64,000 nt of DNA from positions 124,001-188,000 of the forward strand of contig NZ_JBPOFB010000007.1 of the NCBI RefSeq assembly GCF_051251565.1. The letters run 5' to 3'. Positions 55,032-63,943 of this stretch are shown in pieces. Every line of letters begins with the position of its first letter. Within the stretch, counting starts at the first letter, position 1. The notes beneath the pieces were generated by a model, which was not told the DNA's origin, searched no databases, and worked only from the letters and a program-made list of their open reading frames with translations. The DNA comes from Marivita sp051251565 (lineage in GTDB: Bacteria > Pseudomonadota > Alphaproteobacteria > Rhodobacterales > Rhodobacteraceae). The translations under genes were made by a program, and so were the position numbers.

Positions 55032-56765
55032 GTGAAACTTGTCTCGTTTTCCGTTGAAAACTACCGTTCAATTACGACTGCACGTAAAATACCGCTTTCA
55101 AAATACTCTTTGCTCGTCGGTGCGAATAATGAAGGCAAGTCAAATATTCTGCACGCTCTTACTCTTGGTATGAATGCTTTGATCGAGTGGCATCGGCAAA
55201 TCCGTCGTACGGCAGACGGACGAGTAATAAGATCAATAATACCTCAAGGAATGGGGCGTTATGGTAGAATAGGCTATGATTGGGAGGTGGATTTCCCGGT
55301 AAGTAAGCAAAAAAGATCAACCATAAACAGCACAAGTAATATCACATTAGAATTTGCCTTAGATGAAAATGAAACCATTCAGTTCAAAGAAGAAATAAAG
55401 AGTAACCTTAACGGTACATTGCCTCTCCAAATATCTTTTGGTCAAAGAAGCTTTGATGTTACGGTCAAGAAGCCGGGAAGAGGTCAAGCCACTCTGACGC
55501 GTAAAAGCACCAGAATTGCAGATTTTGTCTCACGGCGGATTCGGTTCGAATATATTCCGGCAATCAGAACTGCGCAGTCAGCGAGTAAGGTAATCGCCAC
55601 TCTTGTCGAGAAAGAGTTACATAAACTTGACGCTGATGAGGATTACGCAGGTGCAGTGGCAAAAATTGAAGAATTACAGCAGCCAGTTTTTGACGAGTTG
55701 GCCGATACAATCCAATCAACAGTCGCAAATTTTCTTCCAAATGTTCAGTCTGTGGAGCTAAAGAGCCGAAGAGAAGCGAGGTACAGATCGCTTCGGCGGG
55801 AAGTTGATATTATTATTGACGATGGCAATTTAACAAGCCTTGAACGTAAAGGCGATGGTGTACAGAGCCTCGTTGCTCTTGCTCTAATGAGACATGCTTC
55901 GGCTCAAAGTGACGATGATGCAAGCACGGTAATTGCAATTGAGGAACCTGAGTCACATTTACATCCACGTGCAGTGCATGAGTTGAGAGCTGTTATTGAG
56001 GCACTTGCAGAAAACAATCAGGTAGTGCTGACAAGTCACTCACCTCTTTTTGTAAACCCACATGACTTAAGTAACACAATTGTTGTAAAGGAGAGCAGAG
56101 CAGCACCAGCAGGTCATGTTTCTGAAATTAGAGATGCCCTTGGTGTTCGATTTTCAGATAATCTCGAAAATGCAAGGATGGTGCTCTTATTCGAAGGTTC
56201 TGACGATATTACTGCGCTCCGTTCAATATTGAAATCTCGTAGTCAGATTATTACGAGTGCAATTGATTTGGGTACACTTACATTTGATAGCTTAGGTGGT
56301 GCTAGTGGATTACGACAAAAGGCTTCGTTTTATTTGTCTGGGGCTTGTTCAATACAGTGTTTTCTTGATGATGACCTTTCAGGTCGCAGTGCTGTAAAAA
56401 AGGCAATTGATGACAAGATTCTCAAATTGCGCGACGTTAATTTATGTACTGTTCCGCATCTGGAAGAGGCTGAACTTGAAGATCTATATGACAAATCTGT
56501 ATATGCGGAGGATTTCAACGCAGAATTTGGCGTTGATATAAAAGGTAAGATTATGGGTAAGAAGAAAATTAAGTGGTCGAAATCCACTGAGCAGCTCTTT
56601 AAGATGGCGGGGAAGCCGTGGGATAACGAAATAAAAGCTTCAGTAAAGAATTGGCTTGCAATCTATGCTTCCATGCATCCTGATAAAATTTTAAAAGAGC
56701 AGCTGGCTAAGCCTATTGATAGCTTTGTTCAATCTGTCGAGGCTAAATTGCCTGGTTCCACGTGA
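55032..56765 (+). CDS. OLD-type ATPase with TOPRIM-like nuclease domain
   Basis: 577 residues from the GTG at 55032, which has AAGGGG 9 bases upstream. Walker A VGANNEGKSN near residue 30 and Walker B/C region TVIAIEEPESHLHP near 300 place it with RecF/OLD ATPases. A TOPRIM-like part follows: LLFEGSDDITAL near 385, DSLGGASG, and FLDDDLSG near 443. Codons and base composition are strikingly A+T-richer than neighbours, pointing to horizontal gain. Such single-gene OLD proteins are often anti-phage. No helicase partner (GajB-like) is adjacent, so it is not a Gabija pair. Function inferred. Confidence 0.75.
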   Translation: MKLVSFSVENYRSITTARKIPLSKYSLLVGANNEGKSNILHALTLGMNALIEWHRQIRRTADGRVIRSIIPQGMGRYGRIGYDWEVDFPVSKQKRSTINSTSNITLEFALDENETIQFKEEIKSNLNGTLPLQISFGQRSFDVTVKKPGRGQATLTRKSTRIADFVSRRIRFEYIPAIRTAQSASKVIATLVEKELHKLDADEDYAGAVAKIEELQQPVFDELADTIQSTVANFLPNVQSVELKSRREARYRSLRREVDIIIDDGNLTSLERKGDGVQSLVALALMRHASAQSDDDASTVIAIEEPESHLHPRAVHELRAVIEALAENNQVVLTSHSPLFVNPHDLSNTIVVKESRAAPAGHVSEIRDALGVRFSDNLENARMVLLFEGSDDITALRSILKSRSQIITSAIDLGTLTFDSLGGASGLRQKASFYLSGACSIQCFLDDDLSGRSAVKKAIDDKILKLRDVNLCTVPHLEEAELEDLYDKSVYAEDFNAEFGVDIKGKIMGKKKIKWSKSTEQLFKMAGKPWDNEIKASVKNWLAIYASMHPDKILKEQLAKPIDSFVQSVEAKLPGST

Positions 56766-56914
56766 AGACCTTGCCAGTCTTTTGAAGATCACTTTTGCAT
56801 GTTTATTGGGTCGTAGTGGCAATCTGCATTAAAAGTTAACTCCGATGATCACCTACTGACCTTCCCCCAAACCCATGCTACATGACCCTCCAAACCATCA
56901 CGAAGGGCGCAGAC

Positions 56915-57658
56915 ATGGCCAAGACCCCAACCGGCAAGACCCCGGACGGCAAGAACACCTCCGGGCGCGGACAGCGGGACCTCAAGGTCAAGGTGAAATC
57001 TGCGCGGGGTCGCAAGCTCTCATCAACCCGCTGGCTCCAGCGGCAGTTGAACGATCCTTACGTCAAGCGCGCCCATGCCGAAGGCTACCGGGGCCGCGCC
57101 GCCTACAAGATTCTCGAACTGGACGAAAAGTACCGCTTCCTCGTCCCCGGTGCCCGTGTCGTCGATCTGGGGGCCGCCCCCGGTGGCTGGTGTCAGGTTG
57201 CCGTCAAACGGGTGAACGCGCTTGGCGAACGGCAGGGCAAAAAGATCGGCACCGTCCTCGGCATCGACCTGCAAGAGATGGAGCCGATTGCCGGCTGCGA
57301 CTTGCACCAGCTCGATTTCCTCGATGAAGGCGCGGATGATCAGGTCAAGGACTGGCTGGGGGGCAAGGCCGATGTCGTCATGTCCGACATGGCCGCCTCA
57401 TCCTCGGGCCACAAACAGACCGACCACCTGCGCATCATCCACCTGTGCGAAGCGGCGGCGTATTTCGCCTTTGACGTGCTTGAGGAAGGGGGCACCTTCG
57501 TCGCCAAGGTTTTGGCCGGTGGCGCAGAGGGCGAGTTGCAAAAGCTGCTCAAGCGTCGGTTCACCAAGGTGCTGAATGTCAAGCCGCCCGCGTCTAGAGC
57601 CGACAGCTCCGAGAAATTCGTCGTTGCCACCGGATTTAAGGGCGACACCTTTGAGTGA
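56915..57658 (+). CDS. rlmE: 23S rRNA (uridine-2'-O-)-methyltransferase RlmE (FtsJ)
   Basis: Methylates U2552 of 23S rRNA during 50S maturation. 247 residues from the ATG at 56915 (GAAGGG upstream). SAM motif VVDLGAAPGGW near 82, catalytic K-D-K-E residues in RAAYKILELDEKY, VMSDMAA, VAKVLAGG and the C-terminal SSEKFVVA. The N-terminal 25 residues are basic and Ser/Gly-rich. Returns to normal G+C use after the acquired gene. Confidence 0.95.
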   Translation: MAKTPTGKTPDGKNTSGRGQRDLKVKVKSARGRKLSSTRWLQRQLNDPYVKRAHAEGYRGRAAYKILELDEKYRFLVPGARVVDLGAAPGGWCQVAVKRVNALGERQGKKIGTVLGIDLQEMEPIAGCDLHQLDFLDEGADDQVKDWLGGKADVVMSDMAASSSGHKQTDHLRIIHLCEAAAYFAFDVLEEGGTFVAKVLAGGAEGELQKLLKRRFTKVLNVKPPASRADSSEKFVVATGFKGDTFE

Positions 57659-57960
57659 ACCAGACGTCTGAGGCCTTACCGCGCAGATGAAGCGTGCGGT
57701 TGGGTCGCGTGCGGTTGGCCGGGACGCAGCGAACGGGTCGCGCGTTCCCGCAACGCCAATGCCACGTCCGGGCGTTGCGATTGCGGTTCGCCGTACACTC
57801 TTCCCGAGTCGGTTTGAAGTTGTTCTTGACGGTGCAGCTCGAACAATTTGGCACGGCGCACGTCACGGTGACCTGCGGTTTGCAGGTCTGAATAATGTCG
57901 CATAAGGCCTCCCCAGGCGGTCTGACATAGTGGCCTTGATGATCCGAAAATGCGGTAATT
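57659..57960. other. 302-base gap between convergent rlmE and GlxA-type regulator
   Basis: Contains a small open frame on the minus strand, listed separately. Imperfect inverted ends (near 57667-57684 and 57902-57925, sharing AGGCCTTA) enclose it. Without an alignment I cannot choose between a small protein, a structured RNA, or a decayed element. Confidence 0.4.
57676..57903 (-). CDS. Small hydrophilic protein, unknown
   Basis: 75 residues. A strong GGGGAGG lies 5 bases before the ATG at 57903, and codons have G/C third positions like real genes here. Rich in Arg, Gln and His (LFELHRQEQLQ; ERATRSLRPGQPH), with no membrane segment. It follows the regulator gene on the same strand by 57 bases. 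An alternative frame over the same DNA is Cys-rich but has no good start. Confidence 0.4.
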   Translation of the reverse strand: MRHYSDLQTAGHRDVRRAKLFELHRQEQLQTDSGRVYGEPQSQRPDVALALRERATRSLRPGQPHATQPHASSAR

Positions 57961-58914
57961 TTATGCCGGTTTTGCGGCGGTTTCGCCACGAAACGCCCGC
58001 GGTGCCGCGCCAAAGCGCTGCCGGAACGCGCGGGTGAGGGCCGTTGGATCGTCGTAGCCGCAGCGCACCGCGATCTCTGCGATGCTGGCTTGTGACCCTT
58101 CCACCAATTGCCGCGCGGCGCTTAGCCGGATGTGCCGATATAACCGCCCCGGTGTCATTCCCAGCACCGTTTGACAGCGCCGTGTCAGGGTGCGTGTGCT
58201 GGTGTTCAGCCGGGTGCAAAGGTCGCCAAGTGCCAGTGGTGTCTCGATGTTTTCACGCATCAGCCGGGTCGCACGGGTTAACAGCGGGTCGCGGATCGTT
58301 GGCACCGCCTCGCTGCGCACCGGGGGGATGAGCAGAGCATCCACATCCATCGCAATCGCCGGGCTGATGTCGCGCGCAATCACGTCCCGGCTGAGCGACA
58401 GGGCCGCTGCCGCACCTGCGCAGGTGAGCACATCGCCATCTTCGATCCAGAGGGCCTGTTCGACGGTCACATCCAGAAATCGTTCCGAAAACGCATCGAG
58501 AAGATCCCAGTGTACTGTCGCCCGTTTGCCCGCGAGCAACCCTGCGGTGGCCATCAACCATGCGCCCGCGTCCAGTCCGAACACCATCCCTGATCGCCGC
58601 GCCGCCTGTTGCAGCGCGCGCCGCATCTGGGGCGTGTCATTGTCGAGATGCCCGTAGCTGCAAATCACGTAAAGCCGGTCTACCCGACCGATCCCGCCAA
58701 TCGCCCCATTGGGCATCACTGCAAGGCCAGAGCTGGACCGCACAGGTGCGCCGTCAAGGCTGTAGAAATCCCAGACGTAAACCGGCGTCCGGGCATAGCC
58801 ATTGGCGGCGCGCAACGGTTCAAGCGCGTTGGACAGGCACAGGTTGGAAAACCGGTCCACGAGGAAGAAGGCGATTTTCACTTTCGGTGCGGTAGATTCT
58901 GGCGGATTCTGCAT
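57961..58914 (-). CDS. GlxA-family transcriptional regulator (likely carnitine-catabolism activator)
   Basis: 317 residues: an N-terminal DJ-1/PfpI-like domain (VKIAFFLVDRFSNLCLSNALEPLRAAN) and a C-terminal AraC helix-turn-helix (LGDLCTRLNTSTRTLTRRCQ; AEIAVRCGYDDPTALTRAFRQ). Divergent from the carnitine genes, a 74-base gap away; regulators of this type activate carnitine degradation in Pseudomonas. The ligand is probably carnitine or a catabolite, by inference. Confidence 0.85.
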   Translation of the reverse strand: MQNPPESTAPKVKIAFFLVDRFSNLCLSNALEPLRAANGYARTPVYVWDFYSLDGAPVRSSSGLAVMPNGAIGGIGRVDRLYVICSYGHLDNDTPQMRRALQQAARRSGMVFGLDAGAWLMATAGLLAGKRATVHWDLLDAFSERFLDVTVEQALWIEDGDVLTCAGAAAALSLSRDVIARDISPAIAMDVDALLIPPVRSEAVPTIRDPLLTRATRLMRENIETPLALGDLCTRLNTSTRTLTRRCQTVLGMTPGRLYRHIRLSAARQLVEGSQASIAEIAVRCGYDDPTALTRAFRQRFGAAPRAFRGETAAKPA

Positions 58915-58988
58915 GGCTGTGACTGTATCTGCATGGTTGTGCGTAAATCCAGTGCCAAACTCTCTGCACAGAACACAAGGGAGTCTCC

Positions 58989-59903
58989 ATGCCGCTTGCC
59001 ATGACCCAAGAGGTCTTCATCACCTGCGCCGTCACCGGATCGGGTGGCACCCAAGACCGAAGCCCACATGTGCCCCGGTCCCCGAAAGACATTGCCGACA
59101 GTGCCGTTGCTGCTGCCAAGGCAGGGGCCGCGATCGTGCATTGCCATGTCCGCGATCCCGAGACCGGCGCGCCGTCGCGCAAGCTGAGCTACTACCGCGA
59201 GGTGACGGACCGCATACGCGATGCCGAGGTCGATGTGGTTCTGAACCTGACCGCCGGGATGGGGGGCGACATCACTTTTGGGTCCACCGACGCGCCGTTG
59301 CCCGTGAACGCCGCAGGCACTGATATGGTGGGGGCTGCCGAACGCGTCGCGCATATCGCGGAGTGCCTGCCCGAGATTTGCACACTTGATTGCGGCACGA
59401 TGAACTTTGCCGAAGCAGATTATGTCATGACAAACACGCCCGGCATGTTGCGCGCCATGGGGCGGATGATGACCGAGCTGGGGGTCAAGCCCGAGATCGA
59501 GGCGTTTGACACCGGGCATCTCTGGTTCGCCAAGGAATTGGTAAGCGAAGGCATCCTTGAAGACCCGGCGCTTGTGCAGCTTTGTATGGGGGTGCCGTGG
59601 GGCGCGCCGAATGACCTCAACACCTTTATGGCCATGGTCAACAACGTGCCGGATCACTGGACCTTCAGCGCGTTTTCCCTGGGCCGCAACCAGATGGCAT
59701 ATGCCGCCGCTGCGGTGCTGGCAGGCGGCCATGTACGGGTCGGGCTTGAGGACAACCTGTGGCTCGATAAAGGGATACTGGCCACCAATGCGCAATTGGT
59801 AGAAAGGGCGGTTGGCCTCGTCGAAGGGATGGGCGCCAAGATCATGGGGCCGCAAGCGGTACGCGATAAGCTGGGCCTCACCAAACGCGCGCCACGAGGC
59901 TGA
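58989..59903 (+). CDS. Beta-keto acid cleavage enzyme (BKACE, DUF849); probable 3-dehydrocarnitine cleavage
   Basis: 304 residues. Zinc-binding family motif IVHCHVRDPETG gives His51 and His53; ITCAVTGSGGTQD precedes it. Enzymes of this family cleave a 3-keto acid with acetyl-CoA. Given the carnitine dehydrogenase-thioesterase fusion in the operon, the likely reaction is 3-dehydrocarnitine plus acetyl-CoA to betainyl-CoA plus acetoacetate. The start is an ATG preceded by AAGGGAG. Confidence 0.9.
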   Translation: MPLAMTQEVFITCAVTGSGGTQDRSPHVPRSPKDIADSAVAAAKAGAAIVHCHVRDPETGAPSRKLSYYREVTDRIRDAEVDVVLNLTAGMGGDITFGSTDAPLPVNAAGTDMVGAAERVAHIAECLPEICTLDCGTMNFAEADYVMTNTPGMLRAMGRMMTELGVKPEIEAFDTGHLWFAKELVSEGILEDPALVQLCMGVPWGAPNDLNTFMAMVNNVPDHWTFSAFSLGRNQMAYAAAAVLAGGHVRVGLEDNLWLDKGILATNAQLVERAVGLVEGMGAKIMGPQAVRDKLGLTKRAPRG

Positions 59904-59906
59904 GCC

Positions 59907-60530
59907 ATGGCAGTGATCTTATGCTACGGCGACAGCAACACCCACGGCACCACGCCGCTGATCCAACTCGGCGCGTTCGCGCGGCACGCGCCGGGGGATC
60001 GGTGGCCCGATGTGATGGCACAGGCCCTTGGGCCGGGTCACACTGTGATCAGCGAAGGCCTGCCCGGGCGCACAACGGTGCATGACGATTTGGTTGAGGG
60101 CGGAATGCGCAATGGCATGACGGTGCTTCCGGCGATCCTGCACAGCCATGCGCCGATTGATCTCGTGCTTTTGATGTTGGGCACCAATGACCTCAAACAC
60201 CGGTTTTCCGTGACCGCGTTTGAAATCGCCCGGTCGCTGGAACGTCTGGTGCAAGCCACGCGGGCAGAGCTGGGTCCGGTGGACATCGTTATGATGGCCC
60301 CGGCGCCGGTCCGCGAAGCGGGGGTCTTGCGCGATGTCTTTGCCGGAGCCGAGGCGCGGCAGGACGGACTGGCCGAACACATCGCCGCAGCGGCGGCGCG
60401 TCAGGGCTGTGGCTTTGCCAATGCCGGCGCAGTGGTAGAGGTGTCGGACGTGGACGGCGTGCATTGGAACGCAGGCGCGCATCATGCGCTTGGCGAAGTG
60501 ATGGCCCGCGCTGTGGTGGAACGCCTGTGA
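59907..60530 (+). CDS. SGNH/GDSL hydrolase, probable esterase
   Basis: 207 residues without signal peptide. Block I CYGDSNTHG (Ser near residue 8), block III LGTNDLKH, and the C-terminal DGVHWNAGAHHALG with the Asp-His pair. It lies inside the carnitine operon; it may free carnitine from an ester or act on a CoA ester. The substrate is not known. Confidence 0.85.
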   Translation: MAVILCYGDSNTHGTTPLIQLGAFARHAPGDRWPDVMAQALGPGHTVISEGLPGRTTVHDDLVEGGMRNGMTVLPAILHSHAPIDLVLLMLGTNDLKHRFSVTAFEIARSLERLVQATRAELGPVDIVMMAPAPVREAGVLRDVFAGAEARQDGLAEHIAAAAARQGCGFANAGAVVEVSDVDGVHWNAGAHHALGEVMARAVVERL

Positions 60531-61288
60531 GGCGTGTCGTCATCACCGGTGGCGCATCGGGTCTGGGCCGCGCGATGGCCGAGCGTTTCATCGCAGAGGG
60601 TGACCGCGTGGCCATTTGTGACGCCGATCCATCGGCAGTGGCCGGGTTCGCGCAAGCGTATCCTGACCACATCGCCATGACCGCAGATGTCACGGACGAG
60701 GCTCAGATGGCCACAGTCTTTGACGCGGTTGAGGCGGCTTTTTCAGGCGTTGACGTGGTCTGTGCCAATGCAGGAATTGGCGGCCCGGCGGGACGGATCG
60801 AGGATCTGTCGCTTGCCGATTGGACCCGCTGTGTTGAGGTCAACTTGTCTGGCACCTTCCTGACCTGTCGCTGGGCGGCAAGGCAAATGCGTGCGGCAGG
60901 GCAGGGGCTCATCGTGCTGACCTCGTCCACCGCGGGCCAGTTCGGCTATCCGTTGCGGTCGCCCTATGCGACGGCGAAATGGGGTATCGTCGGTTTGACC
61001 AAGACATTGGCGATGGAGCTTGGCCCGGCAGGGGTGCGCGTCAACGCGATCTGCCCCGGCGCGGTTGAGGGCGACCGGATGGACCGGGTTGTGGCGATGG
61101 AAGCGGCGGCGTCGGGCCGGTCCGAAGACGCGGTGCGTGCGCTATACGTCAAAGGTGTGTCGCTGCGGTCCTGGGTGACGGCGGACGATGTGGCGGACAC
61201 GGTGCTGTGGCTCGCTTCGCCGCAGGCCAAACGGATTTCAGGCCAGATCGTTGCGATCGACGGCCATACGGAGACACTTGTACCATGA
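60527..61288 (+). CDS. Short-chain dehydrogenase/reductase (SDR)
   Basis: 253 residues from the GTG at 60527, overlapping the preceding stop. Cofactor motif GGASGLGRAM near residue 9, NAGIGG, catalytic Ser in LTSSTAGQFG and Tyr-x-x-x-Lys in SPYATAKWG. It sits just before the carnitine dehydrogenase gene with an ATG-TGA overlap, so both are translated together. Substrate unknown; a keto or hydroxy acyl intermediate is possible. Confidence 0.88.
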   Translation: MRRVVITGGASGLGRAMAERFIAEGDRVAICDADPSAVAGFAQAYPDHIAMTADVTDEAQMATVFDAVEAAFSGVDVVCANAGIGGPAGRIEDLSLADWTRCVEVNLSGTFLTCRWAARQMRAAGQGLIVLTSSTAGQFGYPLRSPYATAKWGIVGLTKTLAMELGPAGVRVNAICPGAVEGDRMDRVVAMEAAASGRSEDAVRALYVKGVSLRSWVTADDVADTVLWLASPQAKRISGQIVAIDGHTETLVP

Positions 61289-62700
61289 CACAGAGCGCAG
61301 CAATCATTGGCGGTGGCGTGATCGGTGGCGGCTGGGCCGCGCGGTTCGCGCTGATGGGATGGGATGTCCGGGTGTTTGACCCCGACCCCGAGGCAGAGCG
61401 CAAGATCGCCGAGGTCATGGCCAACGCGGCGCGGGTGCTGCCGATGCTTTACGAGGCCCCGATGCCTGTGCGCGGGGCGATCACCTATGTCGGGACTGTC
61501 GCCGAGGCCGTTGCCGGTGCCGACTGGATACAGGAAAGCGTGCCGGAACGGCTCGATATCAAACACAAGGTCATTGCCGAGATACAGGCGGCCTGTCCCG
61601 AAGGTGCAGTGTTGGCGTCTTCGACCTCGGGGTTCAAGCCGTCCGAATTGCAGCAGGGCGCGGCGCGCCCCGGTCAGATCATGGTCGCGCACCCGTTCAA
61701 CCCGGTCTACCTGTTGCCGCTTATTGAACTTGTGCCCAGTGCGGTATCTGACGCGACAACCTTGGCGCGGGCCAAGGATATTCTCATAGGCCTTGGTATG
61801 TTCCCGCTGCATGTCCGCGCCGAGATCGACGCCCATATTGCCGACCGTTTCCTTGAGGCGGTCTGGCGCGAGGCGCTCTGGCTGGTCAAGGACGGCATCG
61901 CCACCACCGAAGAGATCGACAACGCGATCCGCTATGGGTTTGGCCTGCGTTGGGCGCAGATGGGCCTGTTTGAGACCTATCGCGTCGCCGGGGGCGAAGC
62001 GGGCATGCGGCATTTCATGGCGCAGTTTGGGCCATGTTTGCAATGGCCGTGGACCAAGCTCACCGATGTGCCCGAGTTCACCGACGACTTGGTCGACCTG
62101 ATCGCCGGACAGTCAGATGCGCAATCGGGCGCTTTGGGCATCCGCGATCTGGAACGCCTGCGCGACAACAATCTGGTCGCTATCCTGCGTGCGCTGAAAC
62201 AACAGGGTGCCGCGGCGGGCAAGTTGATCCTCGAACATGACGCCACGCTGCGCGGGCCTTTGGGGGATGGTGTGCCCTTGGTCACAGTGCGCCGGGTGGT
62301 GCCGGTGGATTGGACCGATGTGAACGGTCATATGAATGAGGGGCGGTATGGCCAGTTGTTCTCGGATGCGTCTGAGGAGCTGATGACCCATGTCGGTGCA
62401 GACCGTGACTACATCGCGGCGGGCAACAGCTATTTCACGGCTGAAACGTCGGTCAAATACCTGTCGGAAACCCATGCTGGTGAAGATATCACTGTCACCA
62501 CGCGGGTTATGCTGGGCGAGGGCAAAAAGCTACGCCTTTGGCACGAGATGTGCCGCGCAGCGGATGATACCGTGTTGGCGACCTGCGACCAATTTCTGCT
62601 GCACGTGTCGCTTGACACGCGCCGGTCCTGTCCGCCCTTGCCGCATGTCGCAGAGGCAGTCGAACGGCTGGCTGCGGCGCATTCGGAGGTCGACACATGA
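61285..62700 (+). CDS. lcdH: L-carnitine 3-dehydrogenase fused to a hotdog thioesterase
   Basis: 471 residues from the ATG at 61285. N-terminal about 320 residues are of the 3-hydroxyacyl-CoA dehydrogenase family: IIGGGVIGGGW near residue 7, HPFNPVYLLPLIELVPS, and the dimer domain EEIDNAIRYGFGLRWAQMG. The last about 130 residues form a 4HBT/hotdog domain (PVDWTDVNGHMNEGRYGQLF). The first makes 3-dehydrocarnitine with NAD; the second probably hydrolyses betainyl-CoA to glycine betaine. Such fusions are known for carnitine dehydrogenases of alphaproteobacteria. Confidence 0.93.
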   Translation: MTQSAAIIGGGVIGGGWAARFALMGWDVRVFDPDPEAERKIAEVMANAARVLPMLYEAPMPVRGAITYVGTVAEAVAGADWIQESVPERLDIKHKVIAEIQAACPEGAVLASSTSGFKPSELQQGAARPGQIMVAHPFNPVYLLPLIELVPSAVSDATTLARAKDILIGLGMFPLHVRAEIDAHIADRFLEAVWREALWLVKDGIATTEEIDNAIRYGFGLRWAQMGLFETYRVAGGEAGMRHFMAQFGPCLQWPWTKLTDVPEFTDDLVDLIAGQSDAQSGALGIRDLERLRDNNLVAILRALKQQGAAAGKLILEHDATLRGPLGDGVPLVTVRRVVPVDWTDVNGHMNEGRYGQLFSDASEELMTHVGADRDYIAAGNSYFTAETSVKYLSETHAGEDITVTTRVMLGEGKKLRLWHEMCRAADDTVLATCDQFLLHVSLDTRRSCPPLPHVAEAVERLAAAHSEVDT

Positions 62701-63857
62701 ATTTCGGATTGAGCGACGAGCAAGAGATGATCGTCTCGACCGTGCGCGACTTTGTCGAGCGCGAGATCTACCCGCATGAGGCCGAGGTGGAACGCACCGG
62801 CGAAGTGCCGCACGAAGTGGCGCAAGAGATCAAGCGCAAAGTGATTGATCTTGGTTTCTACGCCTGCAACTTTCCCGAAGAGGTGGGGGGCGCGGGGCTG
62901 GGTCATCTTGATTTTGCGCTGGTCGAACGCGAACTGGGGCGCGGATCGATGGCGCTGACGCATTTCTTTGGGCGTCCGCAGAATATCCTGATGGCGTGTG
63001 AGGGCGACCAGCGTGACCGCTATCTGTTGCCTGCCGTGCGGGGCGAAAGGATGGATGCGCTGGCCATGACCGAACCCGAGGCGGGATCGGACGTGCGCGG
63101 CATGGCCTGCACCGCGCGACGAGAGGGCGGCGATTGGGTTGTCAATGGCACCAAGCATTTCATCTCGGGCGCAGATCACGCGGATTTCTTCATCGTCTTC
63201 GTGGCGACCGGGGTTGATGAGACACCGAAGGGGCCCAAAAAACGCATCACCTGTTTTTTGGTGGATCGCGGCCATCCCGGTTTCACAGTGCGTGATGGCT
63301 ATAAGTCCGTCAGCCATAGGGGCTACAAAAACTGTATCCTCGAATTCGACAACTGCCGCCTGAGCGATGCGCAGGTCTTGGGCGCGGTTGATGGCGGGTT
63401 CGAGGTGATGAACACATGGCTCTATGCCACGCGCATCACCGTTGCCACAATGGCTGTGGGCCGGGCGCGGCGGGTGTTTGATCATGCGCTGAGCTATGCC
63501 GCCGCCCGCAAGCAATTCGGCCAGCAGATCGGCAAGTTCCAGGGTGTCAGCTTTCAGATCGCCGATATGATCACCGAGATCGATGCCGCCGACTGGCTGA
63601 CGCTCGCATCAGCATGGCGGTTGGATCAGGGCTTGCCCGCCAACCGCGAAATCGCCAGCGCCAAACTTTATGCCAGCGAAATGCTCGCGCGGGTCTGCGA
63701 TGCGACGCTGCAAATCCATGGTGGCATGGGGCTGATGGACGACTACCCGATTGAACGGTTCTGGCGCGATGCGCGCGTAGAGCGGATCTGGGACGGCACC
63801 TCTGAGATCCAGCGCCACATCATCAGCCGCGATTTGCTGCGGCCGTTGGGGGCGTGA
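62697..63857 (+). CDS. Acyl-CoA dehydrogenase, carnitine/gamma-butyrobetaine operon
   Basis: 386 residues, FAD enzyme of the ACAD family: MTEPEAGSDVRGM near residue 124, ARKQFGQQIGKFQGVSFQIADM, IHGGMGLMDDYPIERFWRDARV near the C-terminus. In IWDGTSEIQRH an Asp stands where many family members have the catalytic Glu. Overlaps the dehydrogenase stop by four bases. Could reduce or oxidise crotonobetainyl-CoA/gamma-butyrobetainyl-CoA, feeding carnitine. The exact substrate is inferred. Confidence 0.88.
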   Translation: MNFGLSDEQEMIVSTVRDFVEREIYPHEAEVERTGEVPHEVAQEIKRKVIDLGFYACNFPEEVGGAGLGHLDFALVERELGRGSMALTHFFGRPQNILMACEGDQRDRYLLPAVRGERMDALAMTEPEAGSDVRGMACTARREGGDWVVNGTKHFISGADHADFFIVFVATGVDETPKGPKKRITCFLVDRGHPGFTVRDGYKSVSHRGYKNCILEFDNCRLSDAQVLGAVDGGFEVMNTWLYATRITVATMAVGRARRVFDHALSYAAARKQFGQQIGKFQGVSFQIADMITEIDAADWLTLASAWRLDQGLPANREIASAKLYASEMLARVCDATLQIHGGMGLMDDYPIERFWRDARVERIWDGTSEIQRHIISRDLLRPLGA

Positions 63858-63943
63858 TGGCCGGGTTCACAGAATTTTATGGGCTGATGCCAGATTCTTC
63901 CACGAAGAATATGTGCGCAGGCTTGATTCAGGGCGCATATTGA
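63857..63943 (+). CDS. Mini open frame of 28 residues between two coupled genes
   Basis: The ATG overlaps the acyl-CoA dehydrogenase stop (TGATG) and its stop overlaps the next ATG (TGATG). A small hairpin with seven-base arms (63894-63900 and 63904-63910) lies within it. It may be a translational coupling peptide or a chance frame; I do not recognise it. Confidence 0.2.
   Translation: MAGFTEFYGLMPDSSTKNMCAGLIQGAY

Noticed and set aside
55032..56765. Gabija or PARIS two-gene defence system
   Set aside because: No UvrD-like helicase or second PARIS gene is adjacent; only one OLD-type gene is present.
57636..58013. Cys-rich minus-strand frame in the rlmE-regulator gap
   Set aside because: No start codon with a ribosome site in that frame; it runs into the regulator gene, and the alternative frame with GGGGAGG is better.
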